Of a stretch of 64,000 bases of DNA, positions 9,896-20,723 are shown piece after piece; position 1 is the stretch's first letter, and every line of letters begins with the position of its first letter. The notes under the pieces were generated by a model. It was given only the letters and a program-made list of their open reading frames with translations. It was not told the DNA's origin and did no database searches. A program made the translations under genes and the position numbers. The stretch is from Promicromonospora thailandica (GTDB lineage Bacteria > Actinomycetota > Actinomycetes > Actinomycetales > Cellulomonadaceae), in NCBI RefSeq assembly GCF_024171955.1, contig NZ_JAMTCS010000011.1, positions 124,001 through 188,000 on the forward strand, in the 5' to 3' direction.

Positions 9896-11521
9896 ATGGC
9901 TGAGCTGACGATCCGGCCGGACGAGGTCCGGGCCGCACTGGACAGCTTCGTGAAGGCCTACGAGCCCCAGGAAGCGGTCACCGAGGAGGTGGGCCGCGTC
10001 GCGTACGCCGCGGACGGCATCGCCCGCGTCGAGGGCCTCCCGGGCGTGATGGCCAACGAGCTGCTGCGCTTCGAGGACGGCACGCTCGGCCTCGCGCAGA
10101 ACCTGGACGTCCGTGAGATCGGTGTCGTCGTCCTCGGCGAGTTCACCGGCATCGAGGAGGGCCAGGAGGTCCGCCGCACCGGTGACGTGCTGTCGGTGCC
10201 CGTGGGCGAGGGCTACCTCGGCCGCGTCGTCGACCCGCTGGGCAACCCGGTGGACGGCCTCGGCGCCATCGAGACGGAGGGCACCCGTGCCCTGGAGCTG
10301 CAGGCGCCGGGCGTCATGCAGCGCAAGTCGGTGCACGAGCCCCTGCAGACGGGCATCAAGGCGATCGACTCGATGATCCCGATCGGCCGTGGTCAGCGTC
10401 AGCTGATCATCGGCGACCGCCAGACCGGCAAGACGGCGATCGCGGTCGACACCATCATCAACCAGAAGGCGAACTGGGAGAGCGGCGACCCGAGCAAGCA
10501 GGTCCGCTGCATCTACGTCGCCGTCGGTCAGAAGGGCTCGACCATCGCCTCCGTGCGTGGCGCGCTCGAGGAGGCCGGCGCCCTGGAGTACACGACGATC
10601 GTCGCGGCTCCCGCGTCCGACCCGGCCGGCTTCAAGTACCTGGCCCCGTACACCGGCTCGGCCATCGGCCAGCACTGGATGTACTCGGGCAAGCACGTCC
10701 TGATCATCTTCGACGACCTGTCGAAGCAGGCCGAGGCCTACCGTGCCGTGTCGCTGCTGCTGCGCCGCCCGCCGGGCCGCGAGGCCTACCCGGGTGACGT
10801 CTTCTACCTGCACTCCCGCCTGCTGGAGCGTTGCGCCAAGCTGAGCGACGAGCTGGGTGCGGGGTCGATGACGGGTCTGCCGATCATCGAGACGAAGGCG
10901 AACGACGTGTCGGCGTACATCCCGACGAACGTCATCTCGATCACCGACGGTCAGATCTTCCTGCAGTCCGACCTCTTCAACGCCGACCAGCGCCCGGCCG
11001 TGGACGTCGGTATCTCGGTGTCCCGCGTCGGCGGTGACGCGCAGATCAAGGCGATGAAGAAGGTCTCCGGCACGCTGAAGCTGGAGCTGGCGCAGTTCCG
11101 GTCGCTCGAGGCGTTCGCGATGTTCGCGTCCGACCTCGACGCGTCCTCCCGCGCCCAGCTGCAGCGCGGCGCCGTGCTGACCGAGCTGCTCAAGCAGCCG
11201 CAGTACACGCCGTACGCGGTCGAGGACCAGGTCGCCATGGTGTGGGCCGGTACCAAGGGCAAGCTCGACGACGTCCCCGTCGAGGACGTGCGGCGTTTCG
11301 AGTCCGAGCTGCTGGACCACCTGCGGCGCAAGACCGACGTGCTGTCGACCATCCTGGAGACGGGCAAGCTGGAGTCGGACACGGAGGAGGCGCTCGGCGC
11401 CGCCGTCGACGACTTCCGGGCCGGTTTCCAGCGCGGTGACGGCACGGCGCTCGTCGGCGGTGACGTCGAGGGTGACGTGGACGTCCAGCAGGAGCAGATC
11501 GTCGTCAAGAAGAAGGCCTGA
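9896..11521 (+). CDS. atpA: F1Fo ATP synthase subunit alpha
   Basis: Non-catalytic nucleotide-binding subunit of the F1 head. Walker A GDRQTGKT lies at 173-180, and the family signature is near the arginine-finger region ([17 protein letters not shown]). The 541 aa include a C-terminal acidic/lysine extension ([20 protein letters not shown]) typical of actinobacterial alpha. In mycobacteria a longer C-terminal extension restrains ATP hydrolysis; whether this shorter one does so is unknown. The ATG at 9896 is preceded by AGGAGAAGAG. Confidence 0.98.
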   Translation: MAELTIRPDEVRAALDSFVKAYEPQEAVTEEVGRVAYAADGIARVEGLPGVMANELLRFEDGTLGLAQNLDVREIGVVVLGEFTGIEEGQEVRRTGDVLSVPVGEGYLGRVVDPLGNPVDGLGAIETEGTRALELQAPGVMQRKSVHEPLQTGIKAIDSMIPIGRGQRQLIIGDRQTGKTAIAVDTIINQKANWESGDPSKQVRCIYVAVGQKGSTIASVRGALEEAGALEYTTIVAAPASDPAGFKYLAPYTGSAIGQHWMYSGKHVLIIFDDLSKQAEAYRAVSLLLRRPPGREAYPGDVFYLHSRLLERCAKLSDELGAGSMTGLPIIETKANDVSAYIPTNVISITDGQIFLQSDLFNADQRPAVDVGISVSRVGGDAQIKAMKKVSGTLKLELAQFRSLEAFAMFASDLDASSRAQLQRGAVLTELLKQPQYTPYAVEDQVAMVWAGTKGKLDDVPVEDVRRFESELLDHLRRKTDVLSTILETGKLESDTEEALGAAVDDFRAGFQRGDGTALVGGDVEGDVDVQQEQIVVKKKA

Positions 11522-11523
11522 CC

Positions 11524-12417
11524 GTGGCCGGTGGAGCTCAGCGCATCTACAAGGCGCGGATCAAGTCGACGCAGTCGCTGAAGAAGATCTTCCGCGCGCG
11601 CGAGCTGATCGCGGCTTCCCGCATCGGCAAGGCCAGGGCCGCGGCCGCGGCGGCGGCACCGTACGCGCAGGCGATCACCCGCGCGGTGTCCGCCGTCGCG
11701 TCGCACACCGACGTCGACCACCCGCTCACGCGGGAGGAGGGCGGCAACCGCGCCGCCGTGCTCGTGGTGTCCTCGGACTCCGGCATGGCCGGGTCCTACC
11801 CGATGGCGATCGTCCGTGAGGCCGAGAAGCTCGTCGGTCAGCTCACGTCCGAGGGCAAGGAGGTCTGGCTCTACGTGGCCGGCCGCCGTGCGATCACGTA
11901 CTACGCCTTCCGCGGGCGGGAGCTGACCAAGACCTGGTCCTACGGGTCGGAGAAGCCGACGCCGGAGGCCGCGCGGGACATCGCGGAGACGCTGCTGGAG
12001 GTGTTCCTCGCGGACGAGCCGGAAGGCGGCGTCAGCGAGCTGCACGTGGTCTCCACGCAGTTCGTCAACATGGTGACCCAGCGGACCCGGGTGGTGCGCA
12101 TGCTGCCGCTCGAGGTGGTCGAGGGCGTGAGCGAGGCCGAGGAGCACGAGGCCCTGCCGCTCTACGACTTCGAGCCGTCGCCGGAGGCGGTCCTCGACGA
12201 GCTGCTGCCGCGGTACGTGGAGCAGCGCATCTACGCGATGCTGCTCGACGCCGCGGCCTCCGAGCTCGCCGCCCGCCAGCGTGCCATGCACACGGCGACG
12301 GACAACGCCGAGGACCTGATCCGCACGTACACCCGACTGGCCAACCAGGCCCGCCAGGCCGACATCACCCAGGAGATCAGCGAGATCGTCTCCGGTGCCG
12401 ACGCCCTGGCGTCCTGA
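11524..12417 (+). CDS. atpG: F1Fo ATP synthase subunit gamma
   Basis: Central rotor shaft. The N-terminal helix contains [20 protein letters not shown] and the C-terminal helix contains [16 protein letters not shown]...[20 protein letters not shown]; the two wind into the coiled coil inside the F1 head. 297 aa is a normal length. The GTG at 11524 lies 2 bases after the atpA stop, so translation is probably coupled. Confidence 0.97.
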   Translation: MAGGAQRIYKARIKSTQSLKKIFRARELIAASRIGKARAAAAAAAPYAQAITRAVSAVASHTDVDHPLTREEGGNRAAVLVVSSDSGMAGSYPMAIVREAEKLVGQLTSEGKEVWLYVAGRRAITYYAFRGRELTKTWSYGSEKPTPEAARDIAETLLEVFLADEPEGGVSELHVVSTQFVNMVTQRTRVVRMLPLEVVEGVSEAEEHEALPLYDFEPSPEAVLDELLPRYVEQRIYAMLLDAAASELAARQRAMHTATDNAEDLIRTYTRLANQARQADITQEISEIVSGADALAS

Positions 12418-13956
<1,539 letters not shown>

Positions 13957-13975
13957 CGCCTCGGACATCCTCCGT

Positions 13976-14036
13976 GCGTGATGCCGCCCCGCTGGACGTG
14001 CCAGAATCGGGCGACCCGGCAGGGGCGGCATCACGC
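13976..14036 (+). promoter_or_regulatory. 15-bp hairpin between atpD and atpC
   Basis: Perfect 15-bp arms GCGTGATGCCGCCCC (13976-13990) and its complement (14022-14036), with a 31-base loop, filling most of the 103-base atpD-atpC gap. It looks like an intra-operon attenuator or RNA-stability element that could lower epsilon relative to beta, in line with the 1:3 subunit ratio. Confidence 0.5.
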
Positions 14037-14059
14037 CCGCTACATCGGAAGGAGCTCTC

Positions 14060-14320
14060 GTGGCAGAGCTGAGCGTGGACCTCGTGTCCCGCGACCGTAA
14101 GGTCTGGAGCGGTGCGGCGGTCCAGGTGAGCGCACCGTCCGCGGACGGTCAGGTGGGCATCCTGGCGAACCACACGCCGCTGCTCGCCGTGCTGCGCCCG
14201 GGCACGGTCAAGGTGGAGACGACGTCGGGGACGGCCCTGGAGGCCCAGGTCACCGGCGGTTTCGTCTCCGTGGACGACAACCTCGTCACCCTCGTGGTCG
14301 ACGAGATCTCCCTGGTCTGA
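14060..14320 (+). CDS. atpC: F1Fo ATP synthase subunit epsilon
   Basis: Bottom of the central stalk. The 86 aa contain only the N-terminal beta-sandwich (VDLVSRDRKVWSGAAVQVSA...GQVGILANHTPLLAVLRPG). The C-terminal two-helix inhibitory domain of E. coli epsilon (about 50 residues) is missing, as in several other actinobacteria. GTG start at 14060 with GGAAGGAGC upstream. Confidence 0.95.
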   Translation: MAELSVDLVSRDRKVWSGAAVQVSAPSADGQVGILANHTPLLAVLRPGTVKVETTSGTALEAQVTGGFVSVDDNLVTLVVDEISLV

Positions 14321-14333
14321 GGGAGGGGCGCGG

Positions 14334-14759
14334 GTGCCGGGCGTCATATGGATCGCAATCGCGGTGCTCGGCGCGCTCGCGCTCGTGCTCGCAGCGGGTA
14401 TCTCCCGGTTGCGGGCGCTCTCCCGCAGGGTGGGCTCGTTCAGCTGCAACGCCCGGCCGACCGGTAACCCCGAGGGTTCCTGGACGCCGGGCATCGCGCA
14501 GTACGCGGTGGGCCGGATCGAGTGGTGGCGGTGCTGGTCGCTGTCGCCCCGTCCGGCCCGCACGTGGTACCGCGAGCGGCTCACGGTGACGGGCCGCACC
14601 CCGCTGGACCCCGACGAGCGTGGTCAGGGCGACCACTACCTCGTCCAGTGCCGGTACGACGGGCTCGACTTCGAGCTCGACCTCGCCGCCGGCGACTACT
14701 TCGGCCTCGCCTCCTGGCTCGAGGCCGCCCCTCCCGGACGACAGGATCTGGTTCTCTGA
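14334..14759 (+). CDS. DUF2550 membrane-anchored protein
   Basis: A 141-aa protein with one N-terminal membrane helix (about residues 5-24, [20 protein letters not shown]) followed by a cytoplasmic, Trp/Arg-rich domain. This matches the DUF2550 family, which lies next to atpC in many actinobacteria. No function is established. GTG start with GGGAGGGG upstream; the stop overlaps the nucS ATG (TGATG), giving an atpC-DUF2550-nucS arrangement. Confidence 0.85.
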   Translation: MPGVIWIAIAVLGALALVLAAGISRLRALSRRVGSFSCNARPTGNPEGSWTPGIAQYAVGRIEWWRCWSLSPRPARTWYRERLTVTGRTPLDPDERGQGDHYLVQCRYDGLDFELDLAAGDYFGLASWLEAAPPGRQDLVL

Positions 14760-15454
14760 TGCGGCTGGTCGTCGCCGACTGCTCCGCCCTCTACACGGGC
14801 CGCCTGACCGCGATGCTGCCGCAGGCCACCCGCCTGCTCGTGGTCAAGGCCGACGGCAGCGTGCTCATCCACTCCGACGGTGGCTCGTACAAGCCGCTGA
14901 ACTGGATGAGCCCGCCCTGCACGCTGACGGTGCGTGCGCCGTCCGAGGAGGCCGCCGAGCGGGGCGTCACCGAGGTCTGGACCGTGCAGCACGCCAAGTC
15001 GGACGACCGGCTCGAGGTCGAGCTGTTCACGGTGCACCACGACTCGGCGCACGACCTGGGCATCGACCCGGGCCTGGTGAAGGACGGCGTCGAGGCGCAC
15101 CTGCAGGAGCTGCTCGCCGAGCAGATCGCCCTGCTGGGCGAGGGCCACACGCTGGTCCGCCGGGAGTACCCGACGGCGATCGGCCCGGTGGACATCCTCG
15201 CGCGCGACGCCTCGGGCGCCACCGTCGCGGTGGAGATCAAGCGCCGCGGTGACATCGACGGCGTCGAGCAGCTCACGCGCTACCTCGACCTGCTCAACCG
15301 CGACCCCCTGCTGGCCCCCGTGCGCGGCGTCTACGCGGCCCAGGAGATCAAGCCGCAGGCCCGCGTCCTGGCCCATGACCGGGGTATCACGACCCTTCTG
15401 CTGGACTACGACCTGATGCGCGGCGCCGACGACCCGACGACCCGCCTCTTCTGA
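14759..15454 (+). CDS. nucS: Mismatch-specific endonuclease NucS (EndoMS)
   Basis: Cuts both strands at mismatched bases and supports the MutS/MutL-independent mismatch repair of actinobacteria and some archaea. The 231-aa protein has an N-terminal DNA-binding and dimerisation domain and a C-terminal RecB-like nuclease domain. Catalytic residues are visible as Asp145 in GPVDILARD and Glu159/Lys161 in VAVEIKRRG. Their spacing (14 and 2 residues) equals that of the archaeal enzyme. The ATG overlaps the DUF2550 stop. A palindromic repeat follows the stop. Confidence 0.95.
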   Translation: MRLVVADCSALYTGRLTAMLPQATRLLVVKADGSVLIHSDGGSYKPLNWMSPPCTLTVRAPSEEAAERGVTEVWTVQHAKSDDRLEVELFTVHHDSAHDLGIDPGLVKDGVEAHLQELLAEQIALLGEGHTLVRREYPTAIGPVDILARDASGATVAVEIKRRGDIDGVEQLTRYLDLLNRDPLLAPVRGVYAAQEIKPQARVLAHDRGITTLLLDYDLMRGADDPTTRLF

Positions 15455-15460
15455 CCCCGT

Positions 15461-15518
15461 TGAGTGCTGGGCATTCGCCCTCTCGTACCGTTTCGAGAGG
15501 GCGAGTGTCCAGCACTCA
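15461..15518. repeat. Dispersed palindromic element, copy 2
   Basis: 25-bp arms (15461-15485 and 15494-15518) with an 8-base loop. The only two imperfect positions are G-U wobbles when read as plus-strand RNA, which suggests selection on an RNA stem. The outer 20 bases, TGAGTGCTGGGCATTCGCCC, are the same family as 2465-2521. It starts 7 bases after the nucS stop and may act as its terminator. Confidence 0.75.
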
Positions 15519-15542
15519 GTGTGTGGGTGGCAGGATGTCCGC

Positions 15543-16835
15543 ATGAGCGAAGTGGTCGTCGTGCGGGGGCGGTTGGTCCGGGAGTCGTCGGTGGTGGACG
15601 ACGGCGTCGTCGTCGCCTCGGGCGGCCGGGTCGCCGTCGCCGGCTCGGTGGCCGATGCCGTGGCCGCCGGCTTCGGTGCCGACGTCGAGCAGGTTCCGCC
15701 CGCACCCGGCACCTACCTGCTGCCGGGCCTCGTGGACCTGCACAACCACGGCGGCGGCGGCGCCTCGTTCCCCGACGTCACCACGGCGGAGCAGGCGCTG
15801 CCCGGTGTGCTGGAGCACCGGCGCCACGGCACGACCACGCTGCTCGCGTCGCTCGTGACCGCCCAGCCGGCCGTGCTGCTGGAGCGCGCGGCGGTCCTGG
15901 CGGAGCTCGCGGAGGCCGGCGAGATCGAGGGCCTGCACGCCGAGGGCCCGTTCCTGTCGCACCGCCGACGGGGCGCCCACAACCCGGCTGACCTGCAAGA
16001 AGGCAGTGCGGAACTGGTGCGGGACCTGGTGCGGGCGGCGCGCGGGCACCTGCGCACCATGACCGTCGCGCCCGAGGTGCCCGGCGTCGTCGGACCCGGG
16101 GGCGTGGCCGAGGCCCTGGTCGAGGCGGGCGTGCTGCCCTCCCTGGGGCACACCGACGGCACCACCGAGCAGGCCGAGACGCTGATCGCGCAGGTGAGGG
16201 CGGGGCTGGCCGCGGCGGGCGGGGCGATCGGCCCGCTGACCGCGACGCACCTGTTCAACGGGATGCGCCCCCTGCACCACCGCGCCCCGGGCCCGATCGC
16301 GGCCTGCCTGGCCGCGGCCGCCCGGGGCGACATGGCCGTGGAGCTCATCGGGGACGGGGTGCACCTGGACCCCGCCACCGTGCGGTCCGTGTTCGACATG
16401 GTGGGCGCCGCGAACGTGGTGCTCGTGACGGACGCGATGGCGGCGGCGGGCGTAGCCGACGGGCGCTACGACCTGGGGCCGATGTCGGTGGAGGTCCGCG
16501 AGGGCGTGGCGCGGATCGTCCCGGAGCCGTCGTCCGGCGCGGACGCAGCGGAGGGCGCGATCGCGGGCGGCACGGCGCACCTCGTGGACGTGGTGCGCCT
16601 CGCCGTGCGGGCGGGCGTGCCGCTGGTGGACGCCGTGCGGGCCGCGACCGCGGTCCCGGCCCACGTGCTCGGCCTGTCGGGCGAGGTGGGCGCGCTGGTC
16701 CCGGGTGCCCGCGCGGACGTGCTCGTCACCGACGCCGACCTGCGCCCCCTGCGGGTGCTCCGGCACGGCGCGGAGGTGTCCGGCGTGGCCGGTTCCCGGG
16801 ACGACGTCGTTGACACCGACGTCGTCGGCGCGTAA
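15543..16835 (+). CDS. nagA: N-acetylglucosamine-6-phosphate deacetylase
   Basis: Amidohydrolase that removes acetate from GlcNAc-6-P, feeding amino sugars from chitin or cell-wall recycling into glycolysis. The 430 aa show the metal-binding HNHGGGGASF, HAEGPFL, the GHTDGTTEQ and ATHLFNGM histidine motifs, and the catalytic Asp region LVTDAMAAAG. The ATG at 15543 has no clear ribosome site, but CAGGAT ends 6 bases before it, which fits a leaderless transcript. No nagB or PTS gene is nearby. Confidence 0.93.
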   Translation: MSEVVVVRGRLVRESSVVDDGVVVASGGRVAVAGSVADAVAAGFGADVEQVPPAPGTYLLPGLVDLHNHGGGGASFPDVTTAEQALPGVLEHRRHGTTTLLASLVTAQPAVLLERAAVLAELAEAGEIEGLHAEGPFLSHRRRGAHNPADLQEGSAELVRDLVRAARGHLRTMTVAPEVPGVVGPGGVAEALVEAGVLPSLGHTDGTTEQAETLIAQVRAGLAAAGGAIGPLTATHLFNGMRPLHHRAPGPIAACLAAAARGDMAVELIGDGVHLDPATVRSVFDMVGAANVVLVTDAMAAAGVADGRYDLGPMSVEVREGVARIVPEPSSGADAAEGAIAGGTAHLVDVVRLAVRAGVPLVDAVRAATAVPAHVLGLSGEVGALVPGARADVLVTDADLRPLRVLRHGAEVSGVAGSRDDVVDTDVVGA

Positions 16836-16860
16836 CGCCGCGCTGTTAGCGTTCGGAGGT

Positions 16861-17478
16861 ATGACCCCTGTGTTCCAGCCCGGCCAGACCGTGGTACGCC
16901 GCGAGATCATGCGCGGCGAGCCGTGGATCGCCATCCCGCAGGTCTGCGTCCAGGACGACGGCGACCTGCTGGTCACCTACACGCCCGGCGGCACCCCGCT
17001 GGCCTACCCCGCGTCGGGCACGTTCCCCGTGGGTGAGCACCCGTGGAAGCTCGCCGGCAGCACGGCCTGGCGCGGCCACGGGCGCCTGGACCTGCACTGG
17101 ACCGGCGTCGAGCACTCGATCTTCCTGTTCTGGGACGGTCCGGAGCGGGCCTTCCAGGGCTGGTACTTCAACCTGGAGGACGCGCCCCGGCGCACGCCCA
17201 TCGGGTTCGACACGCTCGACCACGAGCTGGACGTGTGGTGGGCCGCCGACGCCGAGACGTACGAGTTCAAGGACGTGGCGGAGTTCGAGGAGACCGGGCC
17301 GGCGCGCTACCCGGGTCGGATGGACCAGATCCGCGCCGAGGGGGCCCGGATCGCCCGCCTGCTCGACTCCGGCGAGACCTGGTGGGACAAGGCCTGGGCC
17401 GACTGGACGCCCGACCCGTCCTGGCAGCCTCGTGCCCTGCCCGACGGCTGGGAGACCGTGCCGTTCGACGTGCGCTGA
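16861..17478 (+). CDS. DUF402 domain protein
   Basis: A 205-aa soluble protein with the DUF402 hallmark WYFNLEDAPRRTPIGFDTLDHELDVWW in the middle. Characterised relatives (FomD in fosfomycin synthesis, some nucleotide phosphatases) are metal-dependent hydrolases of phosphoanhydride bonds. The substrate here is unknown. The start ATG is preceded by GGAGGT and, 8 bases upstream, by TAGCGT. It stands alone between nagA and a GNAT gene. Confidence 0.8.
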   Translation: MTPVFQPGQTVVRREIMRGEPWIAIPQVCVQDDGDLLVTYTPGGTPLAYPASGTFPVGEHPWKLAGSTAWRGHGRLDLHWTGVEHSIFLFWDGPERAFQGWYFNLEDAPRRTPIGFDTLDHELDVWWAADAETYEFKDVAEFEETGPARYPGRMDQIRAEGARIARLLDSGETWWDKAWADWTPDPSWQPRALPDGWETVPFDVR

Positions 17479-17554
17479 GCACGGGTTTCGGCACCGCGCG
17501 GAAAGAACGCACATTTCCGGTGGCAACCGAGTTTCCGGGCGCTACCGTCGGAGC

Positions 17555-18160
17555 GTGCCTTCTCCCGCGTCCGTCCCCAGACCTGTCGCGCCGGGTTCGC
17601 CGCCCGCCGGCTCCGCCTACCGTGCGTCGCCCGTCTGGCCGCTGACCACCGAGCGCCTCCGGCTGCGTCCCGTCGTGCCCCAGGACGCCGAGGCCTTCTT
17701 CGCCTGGCGGTCGAGCCCCGAGGTCGTGCGCTACATGTACCAGCCGCCGTGGGACCGGGCCGCGGCGGAGCAGAAGCTCCGGGCGTGGTCGGCCGCGCCG
17801 TTCGACGACGTGGGCGACGTCATCGTGCTGGCCGTCGAGCGGGACGGCGCCGTCGTCGGCGAGACGATGCTGAAGTGGGCCGCCGGACCGGGGCAGGCGG
17901 AGCTCGGCTACGCGATGCGGCCCGACACCGCGGGCCAGGGCCTGGCCACCGAGGCCGCGCGCGCGACCCTCCGGCTGGCCTTCACCACGTACGGGTTCCA
18001 CCGCGTCTTCGCGCGCATCGACGAGGAGAACACGGCGTCCGTCCGGGTGGCGCAGCGGCTCGGCATGCGGCAGGAGGCCCGGCTGGTGGAGAGCGACGTG
18101 CGGGACGGCGTGTGGTCCACCGAGGTCGTGTACGCGCTGCTCGACCGGGAGCTCGTGTAG
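17555..18160 (+). CDS. GNAT-family N-acetyltransferase (RimJ/RimL type)
   Basis: Transfers an acetyl group from acetyl-CoA to an amine; relatives acetylate ribosomal protein N-termini or small molecules. The 201 aa open with LTTERLRLRPVVPQDAEAFF, and the acetyl-CoA loop is LGYAMRPDTAGQGLATEAA. The GTG at 17555 lies 6 bases after TACCGT (17543-17548), suggesting a leaderless start. The first 30 residues are Pro/Ser-rich and not part of the fold. Confidence 0.85.
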   Translation: MPSPASVPRPVAPGSPPAGSAYRASPVWPLTTERLRLRPVVPQDAEAFFAWRSSPEVVRYMYQPPWDRAAAEQKLRAWSAAPFDDVGDVIVLAVERDGAVVGETMLKWAAGPGQAELGYAMRPDTAGQGLATEAARATLRLAFTTYGFHRVFARIDEENTASVRVAQRLGMRQEARLVESDVRDGVWSTEVVYALLDRELV

Positions 18161-18178
18161 CGGGCCGGCGTCCGGCGC

Positions 18179-19189
18179 TCAGCTCGCCGCGGGGCCCGGG
18201 GCCGAGCTCTCCCGTTCGGTGAGCACAGGGGCCAGCAGCCTGGTCTCCGACGGCTGGTCGCCGCCGAGGCGGGCCATGACCATGTCGACCGCCACCTTGC
18301 CGATGTCCTCAGCGGGCAGGTCGATGCTGGTCATGGGGATCCGCTGGGCCAGCGCGACGTCCGTGGGGCACACCGCCACGACGGACATGTCGGTGCCGAC
18401 GGTCACGCCCCGTTCGGCCAGGCGCGCCAGCACGTGGGGGAGCGCGGCCTCGTTGTGCACGATGATCCCGGTGGTGTCCGGCGCGGTCGCCAGCAGCGTG
18501 TCCACGGCCTGCACCGCGCCCGCCGGCGTCGCGTCGCACGCCTCGACCGTCACGGTCACCCCGGCGCCCCGCGCCTGGTCGCGCAGGCCCCGCATGAGCC
18601 GCTCGGCGTAGGACGTGTGCCGCCGCAGCACCTCGGGCGGCGAGCCGATGAGCGCGACGTCGGTGTGCCCCGTCCGCACGAGGTGCCGGACGGCGACCCG
18701 GCCCGCCGCCTCGAAGTCGAGGTCCACGCAGCTCAGCCCCTCCGGGTCCTGCGGCAGGCCGATCAGCACGGTGGGCTGCCTGGCGGCGGCGACCACCGGG
18801 ACGCGCGGGTCGTCGGCCTCGATGTCCATCATGACCAGGGCGTCCACCATGGATCCGCTGGTCACCCGGTCGAGGCCGCCGACGTCGTCCTGGGTCAGGA
18901 GCAGCACGTCGTGCTCGAAGTCGCGCGCCCGGGTGACGACCCCGGCGACGAACTGCATGATGACGGGCACGTTCACGCCCACCCGCAGCGGCGCCATCAG
19001 GGCGATCACGTTCGTGCGGGCTGAGGCCAGCGCCCGTGCGCCCGCGTGCGGCCGGTAGCCGAGCTTCTCGATGGCCCGCTCCACGCGGGCGCGCGTCGGC
19101 GCGGAGATGGTCCGCTTGCCGGACAGCACGTAGGAGACGGTCGAGGTGGATACCCCCGCCGCCTTCGCGACGTCGTCGATCGTTGTCAT
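18179..19189 (-). CDS. LacI-family transcriptional regulator
   Basis: Dimeric or tetrameric sugar-responsive repressor. The N-terminal helix-turn-helix TIDDVAKAAGVSTSTVSYVL is followed by the hinge helix region and a periplasmic-binding-protein-like effector domain. Total length is 336 aa. The ATG at 19189 has GAGAGG 4 bases upstream; a GTG four codons earlier is less well placed. It is divergent from the sugar ABC operon, with two similar candidate operators between them. It probably represses that operon and perhaps itself until an oligosaccharide inducer binds. Confidence 0.93.
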   Translation of the reverse strand: MTTIDDVAKAAGVSTSTVSYVLSGKRTISAPTRARVERAIEKLGYRPHAGARALASARTNVIALMAPLRVGVNVPVIMQFVAGVVTRARDFEHDVLLLTQDDVGGLDRVTSGSMVDALVMMDIEADDPRVPVVAAARQPTVLIGLPQDPEGLSCVDLDFEAAGRVAVRHLVRTGHTDVALIGSPPEVLRRHTSYAERLMRGLRDQARGAGVTVTVEACDATPAGAVQAVDTLLATAPDTTGIIVHNEAALPHVLARLAERGVTVGTDMSVVAVCPTDVALAQRIPMTSIDLPAEDIGKVAVDMVMARLGGDQPSETRLLAPVLTERESSAPGPAAS

Positions 19190-19230
19190 GGTGCCTCTCA
19201 CTCGGTCTGGTAGCAGTGTGCCTCACGTGG

Positions 19231-19250
19231 AGCAAGCGCTTCGACAATGT
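19231..19250. promoter_or_regulatory. Candidate LacI-type operator 1
   Basis: AGCAAGCGCTTCGACAATGT contains the perfect 8-bp palindrome AAGCGCTT and shares CGCTTCGACAA with operator 2. It lies 42 bases before the regulator start codon, so it may give autoregulation. Confidence 0.6.
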
Positions 19251-19277
19251 AGCCCAAGAGGCCGTCAAGAGAGGGGC

Positions 19278-19325
19278 TGGACATGAGCGATAGCAACGGG
19301 CTAGCGTGTTGAACCGCTTCGACAA
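19278..19325 (+). promoter_or_regulatory. Promoter and operator 2 of the sugar ABC operon
   Basis: A -35-like TGGACA (19278-19283) and a -10 TAGCGT (19302-19307) are 18 bases apart. Immediately downstream, over the expected transcription start, lies TTGAACCGCTTCGACAA (19309-19325), which has a near-palindromic core and repeats the 11 bases CGCTTCGACAA of operator 1. A bound repressor would block the promoter. Confidence 0.6.
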
Positions 19326-19418
19326 CCCGACCGCTGAGGTTCGGGTGCGGTCCGCGGCGACGTGGAAGACGACGTGGAACCGGCCGCCGTCGGGCACCGA
19401 ACACCTCAAGGAGATGCG

Positions 19419-20723
19419 ATGAAGCACAAGCGGACACTGACCGCCGCGGCGGCGGCCCTGGCCGGCGCGCTGGCGCTGACCGGCTGCACCGGCCAGAGCG
19501 CGGGCGGTGGCGACACCGACGACAGCACCCTGACGATCTGGCACTACGAGAACGAGGACTCGGCGATGGGCCAGGCCTGGGCCAAGGCCATCGAGATCTT
19601 CGAGGAGGAGAACCCGGACGTCACCGTCGAGGTCGAGAAGCAGACGTTCGAGCAGATCCAGAAGAACGCCAAGATCGTGCTGACGGGCGACGACGTGCCC
19701 GACGTCATGGAGTTCAACAAGGGCAACGCGACCGCCGGCCAGCTCGCCGCGCAGGGTCTGCTCGCCCCGCTCACCGATGCCGCCGAGGAACGCGGCTGGG
19801 CCGAGAAGCTGCCCGGCTCGCTCGCGACCACGGCCACGTACGACGAGCAGGGCCTCATGGGCTCGGGCGAGTGGTACGGCGTGCCGAACTACGGCGAGTT
19901 CGTGGGCGTGTACTTCAACAAGGACATGTTCGCCGAGCACGACCTGGAGGTGCCGACCACCCTCGACGAGCTCGAGGACGTGCTGGCCGCCTTCAAGGAG
20001 GAGGGCATCACGCCCCTGGCCGAGGCCGGCGCCGAGTACCCGCTGGGCCAGCTCTGGTACGAGCTCGTGCTCGCCTACGGCGACCGCGCCCTCGTGGACG
20101 ACTACCAGCTCTTCGCGAACGACGTGGACTTCCACGACGAGGCGATCACGCAGGCCACCGAGAAGCTCGACGAGTGGATCGAGAAGGGCTACATCGCATC
20201 CGACTCGGCGGCGCTGACCGCCGAGGACATGGGCGTCTCGTTCATCGACGGCACCTACCCGCTCATGGTCAGCGGTTCGTGGTGGTTCGGCCGCCTCGCC
20301 GCCGAGACGAAGGCCGACTGGGGCCAGTTCAACTTCCCGGGCAACACGCTGCACACCGGCTCGTCCGGCAACCTGTGGGTGGTCCCCGCGAACGCCGACT
20401 CCCCGAGCCTGGCCGAGGAGTTCATCGACATCACGCTGCGCCCCGAGGTCCAGAACGTGCTCGCGGCCGAGGGCGGCCTGCCCGTGGCCGGCGACGCCTC
20501 GGTGATCGAGGACGAGCGCACCCGCGAGCTGACCGAGAACTTCCAGGCGATCCTCGACGAGGACGGCCTCGCGTACTACCCCGACTGGCCCGTCGCCGGC
20601 TACTACGACGTGCTGGTCAGCGAGCTGCAGTCGCTGGTCAACCGGTCCAAGACGCCGGACGAGGTGCTCGACGGGCTGCAGAGCTCGTACGACGAGGGCA
20701 AGGCCGACCTGCTCGATGGCTGA
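19419..20723 (+). CDS. ABC transporter sugar-binding lipoprotein
   Basis: Extracytoplasmic solute-binding protein of the carbohydrate-uptake type 1 family. The signal peptide ends in lipobox LTGC with Cys23 as the lipidated residue, followed by a Gly-rich linker. The mature part contains the MalE-like fold. The 434 aa are typical. The ATG at 19419 has AAGGAG upstream; an earlier in-frame ATG at 19362 would spoil the signal peptide. It is first in the operon with two permeases. No ATPase gene is present, so a shared MsiK-type ATPase encoded elsewhere is likely. Confidence 0.93.
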   Translation: MKHKRTLTAAAAALAGALALTGCTGQSAGGGDTDDSTLTIWHYENEDSAMGQAWAKAIEIFEEENPDVTVEVEKQTFEQIQKNAKIVLTGDDVPDVMEFNKGNATAGQLAAQGLLAPLTDAAEERGWAEKLPGSLATTATYDEQGLMGSGEWYGVPNYGEFVGVYFNKDMFAEHDLEVPTTLDELEDVLAAFKEEGITPLAEAGAEYPLGQLWYELVLAYGDRALVDDYQLFANDVDFHDEAITQATEKLDEWIEKGYIASDSAALTAEDMGVSFIDGTYPLMVSGSWWFGRLAAETKADWGQFNFPGNTLHTGSSGNLWVVPANADSPSLAEEFIDITLRPEVQNVLAAEGGLPVAGDASVIEDERTRELTENFQAILDEDGLAYYPDWPVAGYYDVLVSELQSLVNRSKTPDEVLDGLQSSYDEGKADLLDG

